64,000 nucleotides of DNA from the NCBI RefSeq assembly GCF_014650055.1, contig NZ_BMUF01000005.1:185330-249329 (forward strand), read 5' to 3'. Position numbers and translations under genes: made by a program. The notes under the pieces are model-generated. The model was not told where the DNA came from, ran no database searches, and saw only the letters and a program-made list of their open reading frames with translations. This document shows positions 1-7,939 of this stretch, piece by piece (position 1 is the stretch's first letter; the number at the start of each line of letters is the position of its first letter). This stretch comes from Streptomyces malachitofuscus. GTDB taxonomy: Bacteria; Actinomycetota; Actinomycetes; Streptomycetales; Streptomycetaceae.

Positions 1-416
1 GAGCGCCGCCCTCCGGCGTACGCCCTCCGCGGACGGCCGTGGCAGCCGATCACACCGGGGACACGCCGGCCAGCGCGGTCACCCGTGCCAGCGCGTCCCC
101 GCGGAAGAGCTCCCGCCCCCGGGCGACCCGCTGGTCACGGTGGGCGCCGCCCGCCGACAGCCGCCGCAGGGCGATGGCGTCCGTGGCGATTCCGGAGACG
201 CCGAGCGCCGCCCTCCGGCGTACGCCCTCCGCGGACGGCCGTGGCAGCCGATCACACCGGGGACACGCCGGCCAGCGCGGTCACCCGTGCCAGCGCGTCC
301 CCGCGGAAGAGCTCCCGCCCGCGGGCGACCCGCTGGTCGCGGTGGGCGCCGTCCGCCGACAGCCGCCGCAGCGCGCGCAGCAGGGCGGTGGCGTCCGTGG
401 CGGTCTCGGAGACGCC
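1..416. repeat. tandem duplication of a glycosyltransferase 3' end
   Basis: Two head-to-tail units are visible: 1-202 and 203-416. Bases 1-118 are identical to 203-320; after that the left unit has scattered substitutions and a 12-base deletion (202 versus 214 bases). Each unit encodes on the minus strand the last ~60 codons of the adjoining glycosyltransferase, ending ALAGVSPV plus TGA (stops at 50-52 and 252-254). The left unit keeps an open frame but is not in phase with the full gene, so it is a remnant. More units may lie left of the window. Confidence 0.9.
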
Positions 417-1394
417 GAGCGCCGCCATCCGGCGTACGCCCTCCGCGCCGTGGCCGGGCAGCGGACGGTAGCCCACGACCGGAAGCCCGCAGGCCAGGGC
501 CTGTACGGCGGTCTGGCCGGCGGCGTTGTCGACCAGGACGCGGGCCGCCCGCAGCAGGCCGGGCATGTCCGTGACCCAGTCCGGTACGAGCGCGCCGGGC
601 AGCCCGGCCAGGCGGGCCCGCAGGCGTTCGTTCCGGCCGCACAGCACGACCGGGAGGAAACCGGCGGAGGTGAGCAGCCGGGCCGTCCCGTCCAGCTCGT
701 AGGCCGCACCCCAGGCACCGGCGGACAGTACGACGGGCGGGCGTCCGGGGGCGTGCCGTTCGAAGCGCCGACGCCATGCGGCGGCGCCGGGAGCCGGTGC
801 GAAGAAGTCGGGCGCCACGACGGGTCCGGTCGTCTCGACGGGCACGGGGAGGCTGCGCGCCGCGTCCCGCGCGGCGTCGTCGGTCAGGCAGAGGTACAGG
901 TCGTTGCCGGGGTGGAGCCACTGCCGGTGGACGGCGAAGTCGATCATCAGGACGGCGCTCGGGGCCCGCAGCCGCGCCCCCGCCCTGAGGTGGCCGGTCA
1001 GCTGGGCGGCCAGGTGGAAGACGGGGACCACCACGTCGGCGCCCGTGCGCTCCGCGAGGTCCGTCAGACGGCCGGCCGCCAGCCGGGCGAGGGGGAGACC
1101 GCTGGGGCGGTGCCGCGGGCCGGGGCGCAGCAGCGCGCGGTAGAGGCCGGCGTACACCCACGGGAAGTGCCGTACCGACGACTGGTAGAAGAGGCGCAGC
1201 CCAGTGCCCAGGCCGTGCGGAAGCAGCCGCAGAAGGTCCACGACCTGGGCGTCGTGGCCTTGTTCCCGGGCGCGGCGGGCGAGTTCGCCGGCCACCGTGT
1301 CGTGACCGGCCCCCATGCTCGCGCTGACGATCAGCAGTCGCAGCCTGCCGTCCGCCGGGGCGTGCCGGCGGGGAGCCGAAGACGGTGAGTGCAC
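252..1394 (-). CDS. MGDG-synthase-type glycosyltransferase
   Basis: A family of UDP-sugar:diacylglycerol glycosyltransferases that act at the inner face of the membrane. The N-terminal domain opens with the glycine loop SASMGAGHD (about residues 24-32), typical of the MGDG_synth domain; the C-terminal half has the GT-B donor-site pattern VDNAAGQTAVQALACGLPVVG. I chose the GTG at 1394 (380 aa) because the first ATG lies inside the glycine loop; a GGAGGGAGA stretch lies just upstream. It is divergent from an SDR gene. The lipid acceptor is inferred only from the family. Its 3' end is duplicated downstream. Confidence 0.8.
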   Translation of the reverse strand: MHSPSSAPRRHAPADGRLRLLIVSASMGAGHDTVAGELARRAREQGHDAQVVDLLRLLPHGLGTGLRLFYQSSVRHFPWVYAGLYRALLRPGPRHRPSGLPLARLAAGRLTDLAERTGADVVVPVFHLAAQLTGHLRAGARLRAPSAVLMIDFAVHRQWLHPGNDLYLCLTDDAARDAARSLPVPVETTGPVVAPDFFAPAPGAAAWRRRFERHAPGRPPVVLSAGAWGAAYELDGTARLLTSAGFLPVVLCGRNERLRARLAGLPGALVPDWVTDMPGLLRAARVLVDNAAGQTAVQALACGLPVVGYRPLPGHGAEGVRRMAALGVSETATDATALLRALRRLSADGAHRDQRVARGRELFRGDALARVTALAGVSPV

Positions 1395-1554
1395 GGGATG
1401 CTGTGTCTCCCTCCGCTGCGCCGGTGAAACACGCTGTACGGCGTTTCGGCGGCCGGACCCGGGATACTCCCGGATGTCACTCCCCGCCGAACGCCGGGAG
1501 CGGCCGCGGCCGACCGCGTTCCGGGCGTTCACCCTCGCAGCCGAGGTGCAGCCC

Positions 1555-2385
1555 ATGTCTCACGCTTCCGGTGCCGGCACGGCCGGTGTGTCGTTCCCCC
1601 GGACGTCCGCCGCGCCGGCTCCCCCGGCCGACGACGCCGGGCGCCCGCGCACCGCGCTGGTGACCGGCGCTTCCTCGGGCATCGGCGCCGCCGTGGCCCG
1701 GCGGCTCTCCGCGGAAGGATGGCGTCTGGTCCTCAACGGGCGGGACGCCGAACGTCTCCGCCGGGTCGCCGAGCGGGCCCCGGCGTCGGTCTTCCCGGCG
1801 GACCTGACGCAGCCCGGCGTCGAACACCGGCTGACCCGGTTCGCCCTCGAGCGCACCGGCCGCGTGGACCTCCTGGTGGCCGGCGCGGGTATCGGCTGGG
1901 CCGGGGACTTCCGCACCATGCCGCCGTCCGCCCTCGAGGAGGTCGTCGAGGTCGATCTCCTCGCCACGTTGCGGCTGGTCCGGCAGGTGCTGCCGCACAT
2001 GGCGGAGGCCGGTTCCGGGCGTCTGGTGCTGATCGGGTCCCTCGCGGGGACGGTGGGCGTGCGCGAGGAGGCCGTGTACTCGGCGGCCAAGGCCGCGCTG
2101 GGCGCCTTCGCCGACTCCCTGCGGTACGAGCTGCGCGGCAGCGGCGTCGCCGTCAGTCTCGTGGTGCCGGGAGTGGTCGACACCCCGTTCTTCGAGCGGC
2201 GCGGCACCCCCTACCGGCGGGCATGGCCCGGGCCGGTGCCTCCCGAGCGGGTCGCCGACGCCGTGTGGAGCGCGGTCGCGCGGGACCGGGACGAGATCTA
2301 CGTCCCCGGCTGGCTGCGGGTGCCCGCCCGGCTGCGCGGCGCGGCGCCCGGCCTGTACCGGCGGCTCGCCGCCGTGTTCGGCTGA
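1555..2385 (+). CDS. SDR family NAD(P)-dependent oxidoreductase
   Basis: Classical short-chain dehydrogenase of 276 aa. Visible are the nucleotide motif TGASSGIG (about residues 38-45), the NxxG-region variant VAGAG, a catalytic Ser in LIGSLAG and the YxxxK signature YSAAK. A ~30-residue Ala/Pro-rich N-terminal extension precedes the Rossmann fold. The ATG at 1555 has GAGGTG eight bases upstream. The next gene starts 13 bases after the stop, so the two are probably co-transcribed. The substrate cannot be told; the position beside a glycolipid glycosyltransferase suggests, weakly, envelope lipid or sugar chemistry. Confidence 0.85.
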   Translation: MSHASGAGTAGVSFPRTSAAPAPPADDAGRPRTALVTGASSGIGAAVARRLSAEGWRLVLNGRDAERLRRVAERAPASVFPADLTQPGVEHRLTRFALERTGRVDLLVAGAGIGWAGDFRTMPPSALEEVVEVDLLATLRLVRQVLPHMAEAGSGRLVLIGSLAGTVGVREEAVYSAAKAALGAFADSLRYELRGSGVAVSLVVPGVVDTPFFERRGTPYRRAWPGPVPPERVADAVWSAVARDRDEIYVPGWLRVPARLRGAAPGLYRRLAAVFG

Positions 2386-2398
2386 ACGGCGTCACGGC

Positions 2399-3298
2399 GT
2401 GCTGGTCGTCGTTCTGGCCCTGCTGGCCGCGCTGGCGAACGCCGCGTCCACGGTGCTGCAACGGCGGGCCGCGGCGGACCAGCCGGAGGGCGGCGCGGGC
2501 GTGCGCCAGGCCGTCCGCTGGCTCCGACAGGTGCTGCGCAATCCCTACTGGGTCGCGGGTGCCGGGATGCTGGCGCTGACGTCCGTGCTGCAGGCCGCGG
2601 CTCTCGGCGTGGGCAGTCTCGCGCTGGTCCAGCCGCTCATGGCCACCGAGCTGCTGTTCACCCTCGTCGTCGGCAGTGTCGTCTTCCACCGGCGTCCGGA
2701 CCGCAGGACCTGGCTGGCGTTCGTCTCCCTGGCCGCCGGGCTGGCGGTGTTCCTCACCTCCGTCGCTCCGGCCCCGGGGCGGTCCACCGCCTCCGCGGGG
2801 GCGTGGCTCGCGTCCGCGGGGGCGGTACTGGGTGCCGTGGTGGTCCTGGTGGTGACGGCCCGCGCGGTGCGGGGCGCGCCGCGCGCGGCGCTCCTCGGAC
2901 TGGCGTCGGCCGTGTCGTTCTCCCTGACGGCGGCGCTGCTCAAGGAAGTGACCGGCCACATTCCGGACGGGGCGGACGCCGTCCTGGGGACGTGGCCCCT
3001 GTATGCCACAGGCGTCGCCGGAGTGACCGCCTTCCTGTTGCTCCAGGGGGCGTTCCGGGCCGGGACACTGGCGGCGTCCGCACCCGCGCTGACCCTCGGT
3101 GACGCGCTGACGAGCGTGGCGCTGGGGTGGGCGCTGTTCGGTGAGGGGATCACGCTCGGTGTGCGGGTGGTGCCCGCGGTGATCGGTGTGCTGCTCATCG
3201 GGGCGGGCACCGCGGGGCTGGCCCGCGCCCCGTCGGTCGCCGGAAACTGGGACGCGGCGTCGCAGCGCCCGGGCGGCTCACCCCGGCCGGTGCCCTAG
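2399..3298 (+). CDS. DMT/EamA-like integral membrane protein
   Basis: A 299-aa polytopic protein with about nine hydrophobic helices and short loops. The start LVVVLALLAALANAASTVLQRRAA and the repeated small-residue helices match the drug/metabolite transporter superfamily, in particular the NIPA-like branch common in actinomycetes. GTG at 2399 follows the SDR stop by 13 bases, with no strong ribosome site of its own, so translational coupling is likely. The C-terminal ~20 residues are polar and presumably cytoplasmic. The transported substrate is unknown. Confidence 0.75.
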   Translation: MLVVVLALLAALANAASTVLQRRAAADQPEGGAGVRQAVRWLRQVLRNPYWVAGAGMLALTSVLQAAALGVGSLALVQPLMATELLFTLVVGSVVFHRRPDRRTWLAFVSLAAGLAVFLTSVAPAPGRSTASAGAWLASAGAVLGAVVVLVVTARAVRGAPRAALLGLASAVSFSLTAALLKEVTGHIPDGADAVLGTWPLYATGVAGVTAFLLLQGAFRAGTLAASAPALTLGDALTSVALGWALFGEGITLGVRVVPAVIGVLLIGAGTAGLARAPSVAGNWDAASQRPGGSPRPVP

Positions 3299-3346
3299 AC
3301 GTACCGCACCGGCGCGGCCGTCCTCCGCGGAAAGGAGTCAGAATCG

Positions 3347-4096
3347 ATGCCCCCGTCCTTTGGCCCTTCGCCCGTCCGGCGGGCGGCCGCGGTGCTGACT
3401 CCGCCGGCCGCCGTCGTGGCCACGGCCCACATCGCACCGGCCGCCACCTGGCTGCCCGTCGTACGCCGCCGTGTCCCGCGCCTCGCCGGTGTCGGGCACC
3501 CCTCCCACGTCGCCCTGACCTTCGACGACGGACCCGACCCGGACTCCACCCCGCGCTTCCTCGACGCGCTGGAGGAACTCGGCGTCCGGGCGACCTTCTT
3601 CGTCCTGGGCGACGGCGCCGTACGGCATCCCTCCGTGGTGCGCGAGACCTTCCGCAGAGGGCACGAACTGGCCGTGCACGGCTGGAGCCACGACCGCCCG
3701 TGGCTGCCGGCCCCGGCGGACGACGTGCGCGCCCTGCTGCGGGCGGCGGGCGTCGTGCGCGACCTGACGGGCCGGCGCCCCCTCTGGTACCGGCCGCCCT
3801 ACGGCATCCTCACCTCCGGGCGCTGGGCGGCCGCCCGTGCGGCAGGCATGCGCCCGGTGCTGTGGACCGCCTGGGGCAGGGACTGGACGGCCGGGGCCAC
3901 CGCGGCGTCGGTGCGCTCGGCCGTCGCGGCCGGTCTGCGCGGCGGGGGCACGGTTCTCCTGCACGACACGGACAGGATGTCGGCACCGGGCTGCTGGCGG
4001 GCCACGCTGGGCGCCCTGCCCGGCATCGTGCACGGCTGCCGGAGGGCGGGCCTGGCGGTCGGCCCGCTCGCCGAGCACGGCGTGCACCGTCGCTGA
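3347..4096 (+). CDS. polysaccharide deacetylase (NodB domain)
   Basis: Carbohydrate esterase 4 family, 249 aa, removing N-acetyl groups from cell-wall or extracellular polysaccharide. NodB motifs are present in order: TFDDGPDPD (catalytic base Asp and metal Asp, about residue 64), HGWSHDRP (metal His pair), RPPYG, a Trp-rich WTAWGRDW and LLHDTD. The N terminus has a weak hydrophobic segment (AAVLTPPAAVVATAHIAPAA) that could be a signal or anchor. ATG at 3347 has AAAGGAG ten bases upstream. It closes the SDR-DMT-deacetylase run, which suggests envelope polysaccharide modification. Confidence 0.88.
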   Translation: MPPSFGPSPVRRAAAVLTPPAAVVATAHIAPAATWLPVVRRRVPRLAGVGHPSHVALTFDDGPDPDSTPRFLDALEELGVRATFFVLGDGAVRHPSVVRETFRRGHELAVHGWSHDRPWLPAPADDVRALLRAAGVVRDLTGRRPLWYRPPYGILTSGRWAAARAAGMRPVLWTAWGRDWTAGATAASVRSAVAAGLRGGGTVLLHDTDRMSAPGCWRATLGALPGIVHGCRRAGLAVGPLAEHGVHRR

Positions 4097-4173
4097 GCAC
4101 GGTGGCGGCTCCCCCGCCCGCTTGACCCTGACACCGTGACAAGGTCTTCACTGCGGACGAGGAGGTGGTCCCG

Positions 4174-4845
4174 ATGACCGTGCCGAGAGAGCACACGGAC
4201 CCGATGCGACGGCTGTTCCGGGGGCTGGAGGACGACAACGCGTCGACGCGGCTGCGGGCCGCACTGGCAGCCGGCACGACCCCGGACCCCCGATGGGTCG
4301 ACAAGCTCGTCGAACGCAGTGCGGTCGAGCCGGAGTTCCATGTGCGGGACATGCTGACGTGGGCGCTCACCCGGCACTCGCCGTCCCGCACGGTGCCGAA
4401 GCTCGTCGAGGAAGTCCGTTCGGACCGTGCCCAGGCGCGCAGCCAGGCGTTGCACACGCTGTCCAAGATCGGGGACCGCCGGGCGTGGCCGGTGATCACC
4501 CGGGCGGTCCTGACCGACCCGGACGACGAGGTGGCGCGGAGCGCCTGGCGAGCCGCGGTGGTCCTCGTGCCCGCGGGTGAGGAACCCGCGCTGGCCGGAG
4601 TGCTGGCGACACAGCTCGGGCGGGGCGGGATGCCGACGCAGTTGAGTCTCGGCCGGGCGCTGGTCGCGCTCGGGGAGGTGATCGTGCCCGTCCTGCACGC
4701 CGCGGCGGCGGATCCCGACCCTCGCGTGCGCCGGCACGCGATCGCCACGGAGCGGCTGCTGCGCGACCCGGATGCCGGATTCGAGTACGCGATCGAGGAG
4801 GCGAAGCGCATCGTGGCGCTCGGCACGTCCGGCGAGAAGGGGTGA
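4174..4845 (+). CDS. HEAT-repeat protein
   Basis: A 223-aa all-helical protein made of PBS-lyase/HEAT-type repeats; repeat-like units include ARSQALHTLSKIGD and DPDPRVRRHAIATERLL. No catalytic motif is visible, so a protein-protein scaffold role is the usual expectation. I chose ATG at 4174 over an upstream in-frame GTG because GAGGAGGT sits eight bases before it. It lies 32 bases upstream of a MerR regulator whose C-terminal half is also HEAT-like, so the two probably form a functional pair. Function otherwise unknown. Confidence 0.75.
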   Translation: MTVPREHTDPMRRLFRGLEDDNASTRLRAALAAGTTPDPRWVDKLVERSAVEPEFHVRDMLTWALTRHSPSRTVPKLVEEVRSDRAQARSQALHTLSKIGDRRAWPVITRAVLTDPDDEVARSAWRAAVVLVPAGEEPALAGVLATQLGRGGMPTQLSLGRALVALGEVIVPVLHAAAADPDPRVRRHAIATERLLRDPDAGFEYAIEEAKRIVALGTSGEKG

Positions 4846-4893
4846 CAGAGCGTGTTGACCGGTGAGGGTGACAGAGCATGCTGATCGGTGAGG
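4840..4893 (+). repeat. 26-base tandem repeat over a translation start
   Basis: Bases 4840-4867 and 4866-4893 match with three differences at an offset of 26. Each unit holds a GGTGACAGAGC leader followed by GTG (4852) or ATG (4878) and TGA/CGGTGAG. Only the second start opens the MerR-HEAT gene. The first would read ten codons and terminate at 4884, overlapping the real start, so it could act as a short upstream frame. Confidence 0.8.
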
Positions 4894-5897
4894 TGGCGCG
4901 ACGGTCCGGGGTCAGCGCCCGCATGCTCCGGCACTACGAGCGGCTCGGCCTGGTACGGCCGACGGGCCGGACCACGGGCGGCTACCGCGAGTACTCCGGC
5001 GAGGACATCCGGCGGATCTTCCACATCGAGAGCCTGCGGTCGTTGGGACTGTCGCTGCGCGAGGTCGGGCGCGCGCTGGAGGATCCGGGCTTCACGCCCG
5101 CGAAGCTCGTCGACGACCTCGTTCTGCGGACCCGGGAACGGATCGCGAGCGAGACGGAGCTCCTCACCCGGCTGACACGGATCGACGCCGCGCAGCCCGC
5201 CGACTGGGAGGAAGTCCTCCAGACCGTCGCCCTCCTCCACGCCCTGGGCTCGGACAACGCGGGGAAACGCCAGAGCGCGGCGCTGTCCTCGGCCGCCGAG
5301 GTCCCGATGCCGGTGGAGGCCCTGGTGGAGGCGGCGCTGAGCGAGGCGGACCCGAACGTCGCCGGAGCCCTTCGCTGGGCGCTGGCGCGCTCGGGCGGCG
5401 GACTGGAACTGCTGGCGGAGGGCCTCGGTTCACCACGGGCCGAGGTGCGGGAACGTGCGGTCCGGGCCGTCGCCGAGATGACGGACGGAGCGGCGACCGC
5501 GCTGCTGCGGGACGCCCTCGCCCACTCCGACCCCGTGGTACGCGGACATGCGGCGGTGGCGTCGGGGACACGCGGGGTGGCCGAGGCGGTTCCGGCACTC
5601 GTGGACATGGTCGTCGAGGCGACGAACGACGTCGACGCGGCCGACGCGCTGAGTGCGCTGGCCCGTGATCCCGGGACGGCGGAACGGATCGCCGCAGGGC
5701 TCGTCGACCGCCTGGCCGACGGCACGATCGACGTGCCGGCGCGCCGGCGGCTGACCCAGGCGCTCGCGGACATCCCGGGGCCCACGGCGTCCCGTGCCCT
5801 GGCGGAGCTGGCGCACGACACGGACCGCGCCGTCGCACTCACCGCGACGTACGTCCTGCGGCTGCGTGACACACGACGGACGGATCTTCCCGACTGA
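4878..5897 (+). CDS. MerR-family regulator with C-terminal HEAT repeats
   Basis: 339 aa. Residues 1-70 are a standard MerR winged-helix domain (IGEVARRSGVSARMLRHYERLGL, then GYREYSGEDIRRI), followed by a dimerisation helix. Instead of a small effector domain, residues ~130-330 carry HEAT/PBS-lyase-like repeats (AEVRERAVRAVAEM, DPVVRGHAAVASG). No effector cysteines are seen. It follows the stand-alone HEAT protein by 32 bases. Known MerR proteins twist 19-20 bp spacers; the HEAT part probably senses a protein partner, which is inference. The start lies in a duplicated leader. Confidence 0.85.
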   Translation: MLIGEVARRSGVSARMLRHYERLGLVRPTGRTTGGYREYSGEDIRRIFHIESLRSLGLSLREVGRALEDPGFTPAKLVDDLVLRTRERIASETELLTRLTRIDAAQPADWEEVLQTVALLHALGSDNAGKRQSAALSSAAEVPMPVEALVEAALSEADPNVAGALRWALARSGGGLELLAEGLGSPRAEVRERAVRAVAEMTDGAATALLRDALAHSDPVVRGHAAVASGTRGVAEAVPALVDMVVEATNDVDAADALSALARDPGTAERIAAGLVDRLADGTIDVPARRRLTQALADIPGPTASRALAELAHDTDRAVALTATYVLRLRDTRRTDLPD

Positions 5898-6020
5898 TCC
5901 GGAACGCCCGGTGTGACCTTCGATATACCTTTTGACGCCGGACGGCATGTAGCTTGGCCGACTGCTCTCGTACACAGGCGCCATATCGGGTGCACGCTAC
6001 ATCGATCGTTCAGGAGACCC

Positions 6021-7796
6021 ATGCGCCCTCGGATACCTTCCGTCCCCCGAATAACCTCCCTCCCGCCCGTCGCCCTCGCGGGCGGTGCGCTCACCGTCGG
6101 CATCGGCGGCCTGTATCTCGCCGGGCTGCTGGTCGCCGGTGGTGAGATCGAGGCGGGTACGACGGTGCGCGGCGTGGACCTCGGCGGTCTGACCCGCGAG
6201 GAAGCCGCCCACAAGCTGGAACGGCATCTGGCGCGGGCGGGCTCGCAGGAGCTCGCGGTGAAGGTCGGCGACCGCCGCGGCACGGTCGATCCGCGGCAGG
6301 CGGGCTACACCTTCGACATACCGGCGACCCTCGACCGCGCGGCGTCCGCCGGTGCCGATCCCGTCAGCGCGATCGGCGGGCTGTTCCGCTCGGGCGGTGA
6401 CATCGAGCCGGTCGTCAGCGTCGACGAGGACAAGGCCCGCGCCACCCTCGGGAAACTGGCGAAAACGGCCGACCAGAAGGTCCGCGACGGCGCCGTCTCC
6501 TTCGACGACGGCCGGGTCGAGCAGGTGGACCCGCACAGCGGGTACGCGCTGGACGTGGACGCCGCCGTCGGCACGCTGCGCGACCCCTTCCAGCACGGCT
6601 CGGCCGGCTCGGTGACGGTGCTGCCCGCACGCGAGACCAAGCCGAAGGTCACGGCGGAGGAGGTACGGCGGGCTGTGCGCGACTTCGCGCGGCCCGCGAT
6701 GTCGGCACCGGTCACCCTCACCGCGGGCGGCGAGCGGTTCACGATCACCCCGGACGTGCTGGGCGAGCACCTGACGATGCGGCCGGACGGCGACGGCAGG
6801 CTCGCACCGGAACTCGACAGCAAGGGCCTGCGGGCCGAGCCGGCGGTGGCCGACGCCCTGAACGACCTCCCCGCCACACCACGGAACGCCCGGCTGGGGC
6901 TCGACGGCGACAAGGCCGTGGTGACCGCCGACGCCAGGGCGGGCATGAAGGTCGACGACAAGGCGCTGGGCAAGGCCGTCATGCCGTTGCTCACCAAGGA
7001 CGGCAGCGACCGCAAGGGAGAGGTGGACACACGGCGGATCCAGCCGGAGGTCACCCGCGAGAACGCGGCGCGCCTCGGGCTGACCGAGAAGCTGTCCTCC
7101 TTCACCGTCAACTTCGAACCGGCCGCCTACCGCACGACGAACGTCGGCCGCGCCGTGGACCTCATCAACGGCTCCGTCGTCCAGCCGAACGAGACCTGGA
7201 GCTTCAACCGGACCGTGGGCGAGCGCACCGAGGCCAACGGCTTCGTCGACGGCATCATGATCTACGACGACCAGTACGCCAAGGCGCCCGGCGGAGGGGT
7301 CTCCGCCGTGGCCACCACGGTCTTCAACGCGATGTTCTTCGCGGGCGTCAAGCCCGTCGAGCACGGCGCCCACTCCTTCTACATCGAGCGCTATCCCGAG
7401 GGCCGTGAGGCGACGGTCGCCTGGGGCAGCCTCGACCTGAGGTTCACCAACGACACCGGCAAGGCCATCTACATCCAGGCCGAGTCCACCGACACCTCGG
7501 TGACCGTCAACTTCCTCGGCACCAAGAAGTACGACGAGATCACGTCGGTCAAGGGGCCGCGCACCAACGTGCAGGAGCCGGAGACGAAGGTGAGCACCGA
7601 CGAGCAGTGCGTGCCGCAGACCCCTCTGGAGGGCTTCGACGTCACGGTGGAGCGGGTCTTCCGCGACGGGGGCCGGGAGGTGAAGCGGGAACCGTTCCGC
7701 ACGCACTACGCGCCGCGCAACGAGATCGTCTGCGAGGAGCCGGGCGAGGGCCTGCTCCCGGGCCAGGGCCTGCTCCAGGGCGAGGACCTGCTCTGA
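6021..7796 (+). CDS. VanW family protein with peptidoglycan-binding repeats
   Basis: 591-aa membrane-anchored extracytoplasmic protein. One N-terminal helix (about residues 14-36) is followed by two YoaR/PG_binding_4-type regions (RGVDLGGLTREEA..., TADQKVRDGAVSF...) and a VanW domain in the C-terminal half containing NETWSFNRTVGERT and GGGVSAVATTVFNA. The tail is a short repeat-like GEGLLPGQGLLQGEDLL. Start: ATG at 6021 with CAGGAG five bases upstream; the frame is open further 5' but without a ribosome site. Family members bind or crosslink the cell wall; VanW itself is of unknown biochemical role, so no resistance function should be inferred. Confidence 0.88.
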   Translation: MRPRIPSVPRITSLPPVALAGGALTVGIGGLYLAGLLVAGGEIEAGTTVRGVDLGGLTREEAAHKLERHLARAGSQELAVKVGDRRGTVDPRQAGYTFDIPATLDRAASAGADPVSAIGGLFRSGGDIEPVVSVDEDKARATLGKLAKTADQKVRDGAVSFDDGRVEQVDPHSGYALDVDAAVGTLRDPFQHGSAGSVTVLPARETKPKVTAEEVRRAVRDFARPAMSAPVTLTAGGERFTITPDVLGEHLTMRPDGDGRLAPELDSKGLRAEPAVADALNDLPATPRNARLGLDGDKAVVTADARAGMKVDDKALGKAVMPLLTKDGSDRKGEVDTRRIQPEVTRENAARLGLTEKLSSFTVNFEPAAYRTTNVGRAVDLINGSVVQPNETWSFNRTVGERTEANGFVDGIMIYDDQYAKAPGGGVSAVATTVFNAMFFAGVKPVEHGAHSFYIERYPEGREATVAWGSLDLRFTNDTGKAIYIQAESTDTSVTVNFLGTKKYDEITSVKGPRTNVQEPETKVSTDEQCVPQTPLEGFDVTVERVFRDGGREVKREPFRTHYAPRNEIVCEEPGEGLLPGQGLLQGEDLL

Positions 7797-7846
7797 GGGC
7801 GACGGGGACGAAGCATGGGCGCTGCGCGCATAGCTTGTCCTCGAAC

Positions 7847-7863
7847 TGTGGTGTCCCACCACA
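7847..7863. promoter_or_regulatory. perfect inverted repeat upstream of the permease
   Basis: TGTGGTG / CACCACA arms of seven bases separated by TCC, in the 143-base gap between the VanW gene and the MHS permease. No T-run follows. It could be an operator for the permease (for example for the GAF-PucR regulator encoded opposite) or a weak terminator of the VanW gene. Confidence 0.35.
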
Positions 7864-7939
7864 TACGCCAGTGACCTGCCGGTTCCTACGGTGTGGCGAC
7901 ACGCAAACGTCCCCCGTCACACCCCAGGAAGTGGTGCCG

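Noticed and set aside
5932..5955. Promoter TTGACG...TAGCTT before the VanW gene
   Set aside because: The spacer would be only 12 bases, too short for a sigma-70 type promoter.
6021..7796. Vancomycin resistance gene
   Set aside because: The VanW domain alone is widespread and of unknown function; no vanHAX genes are present.
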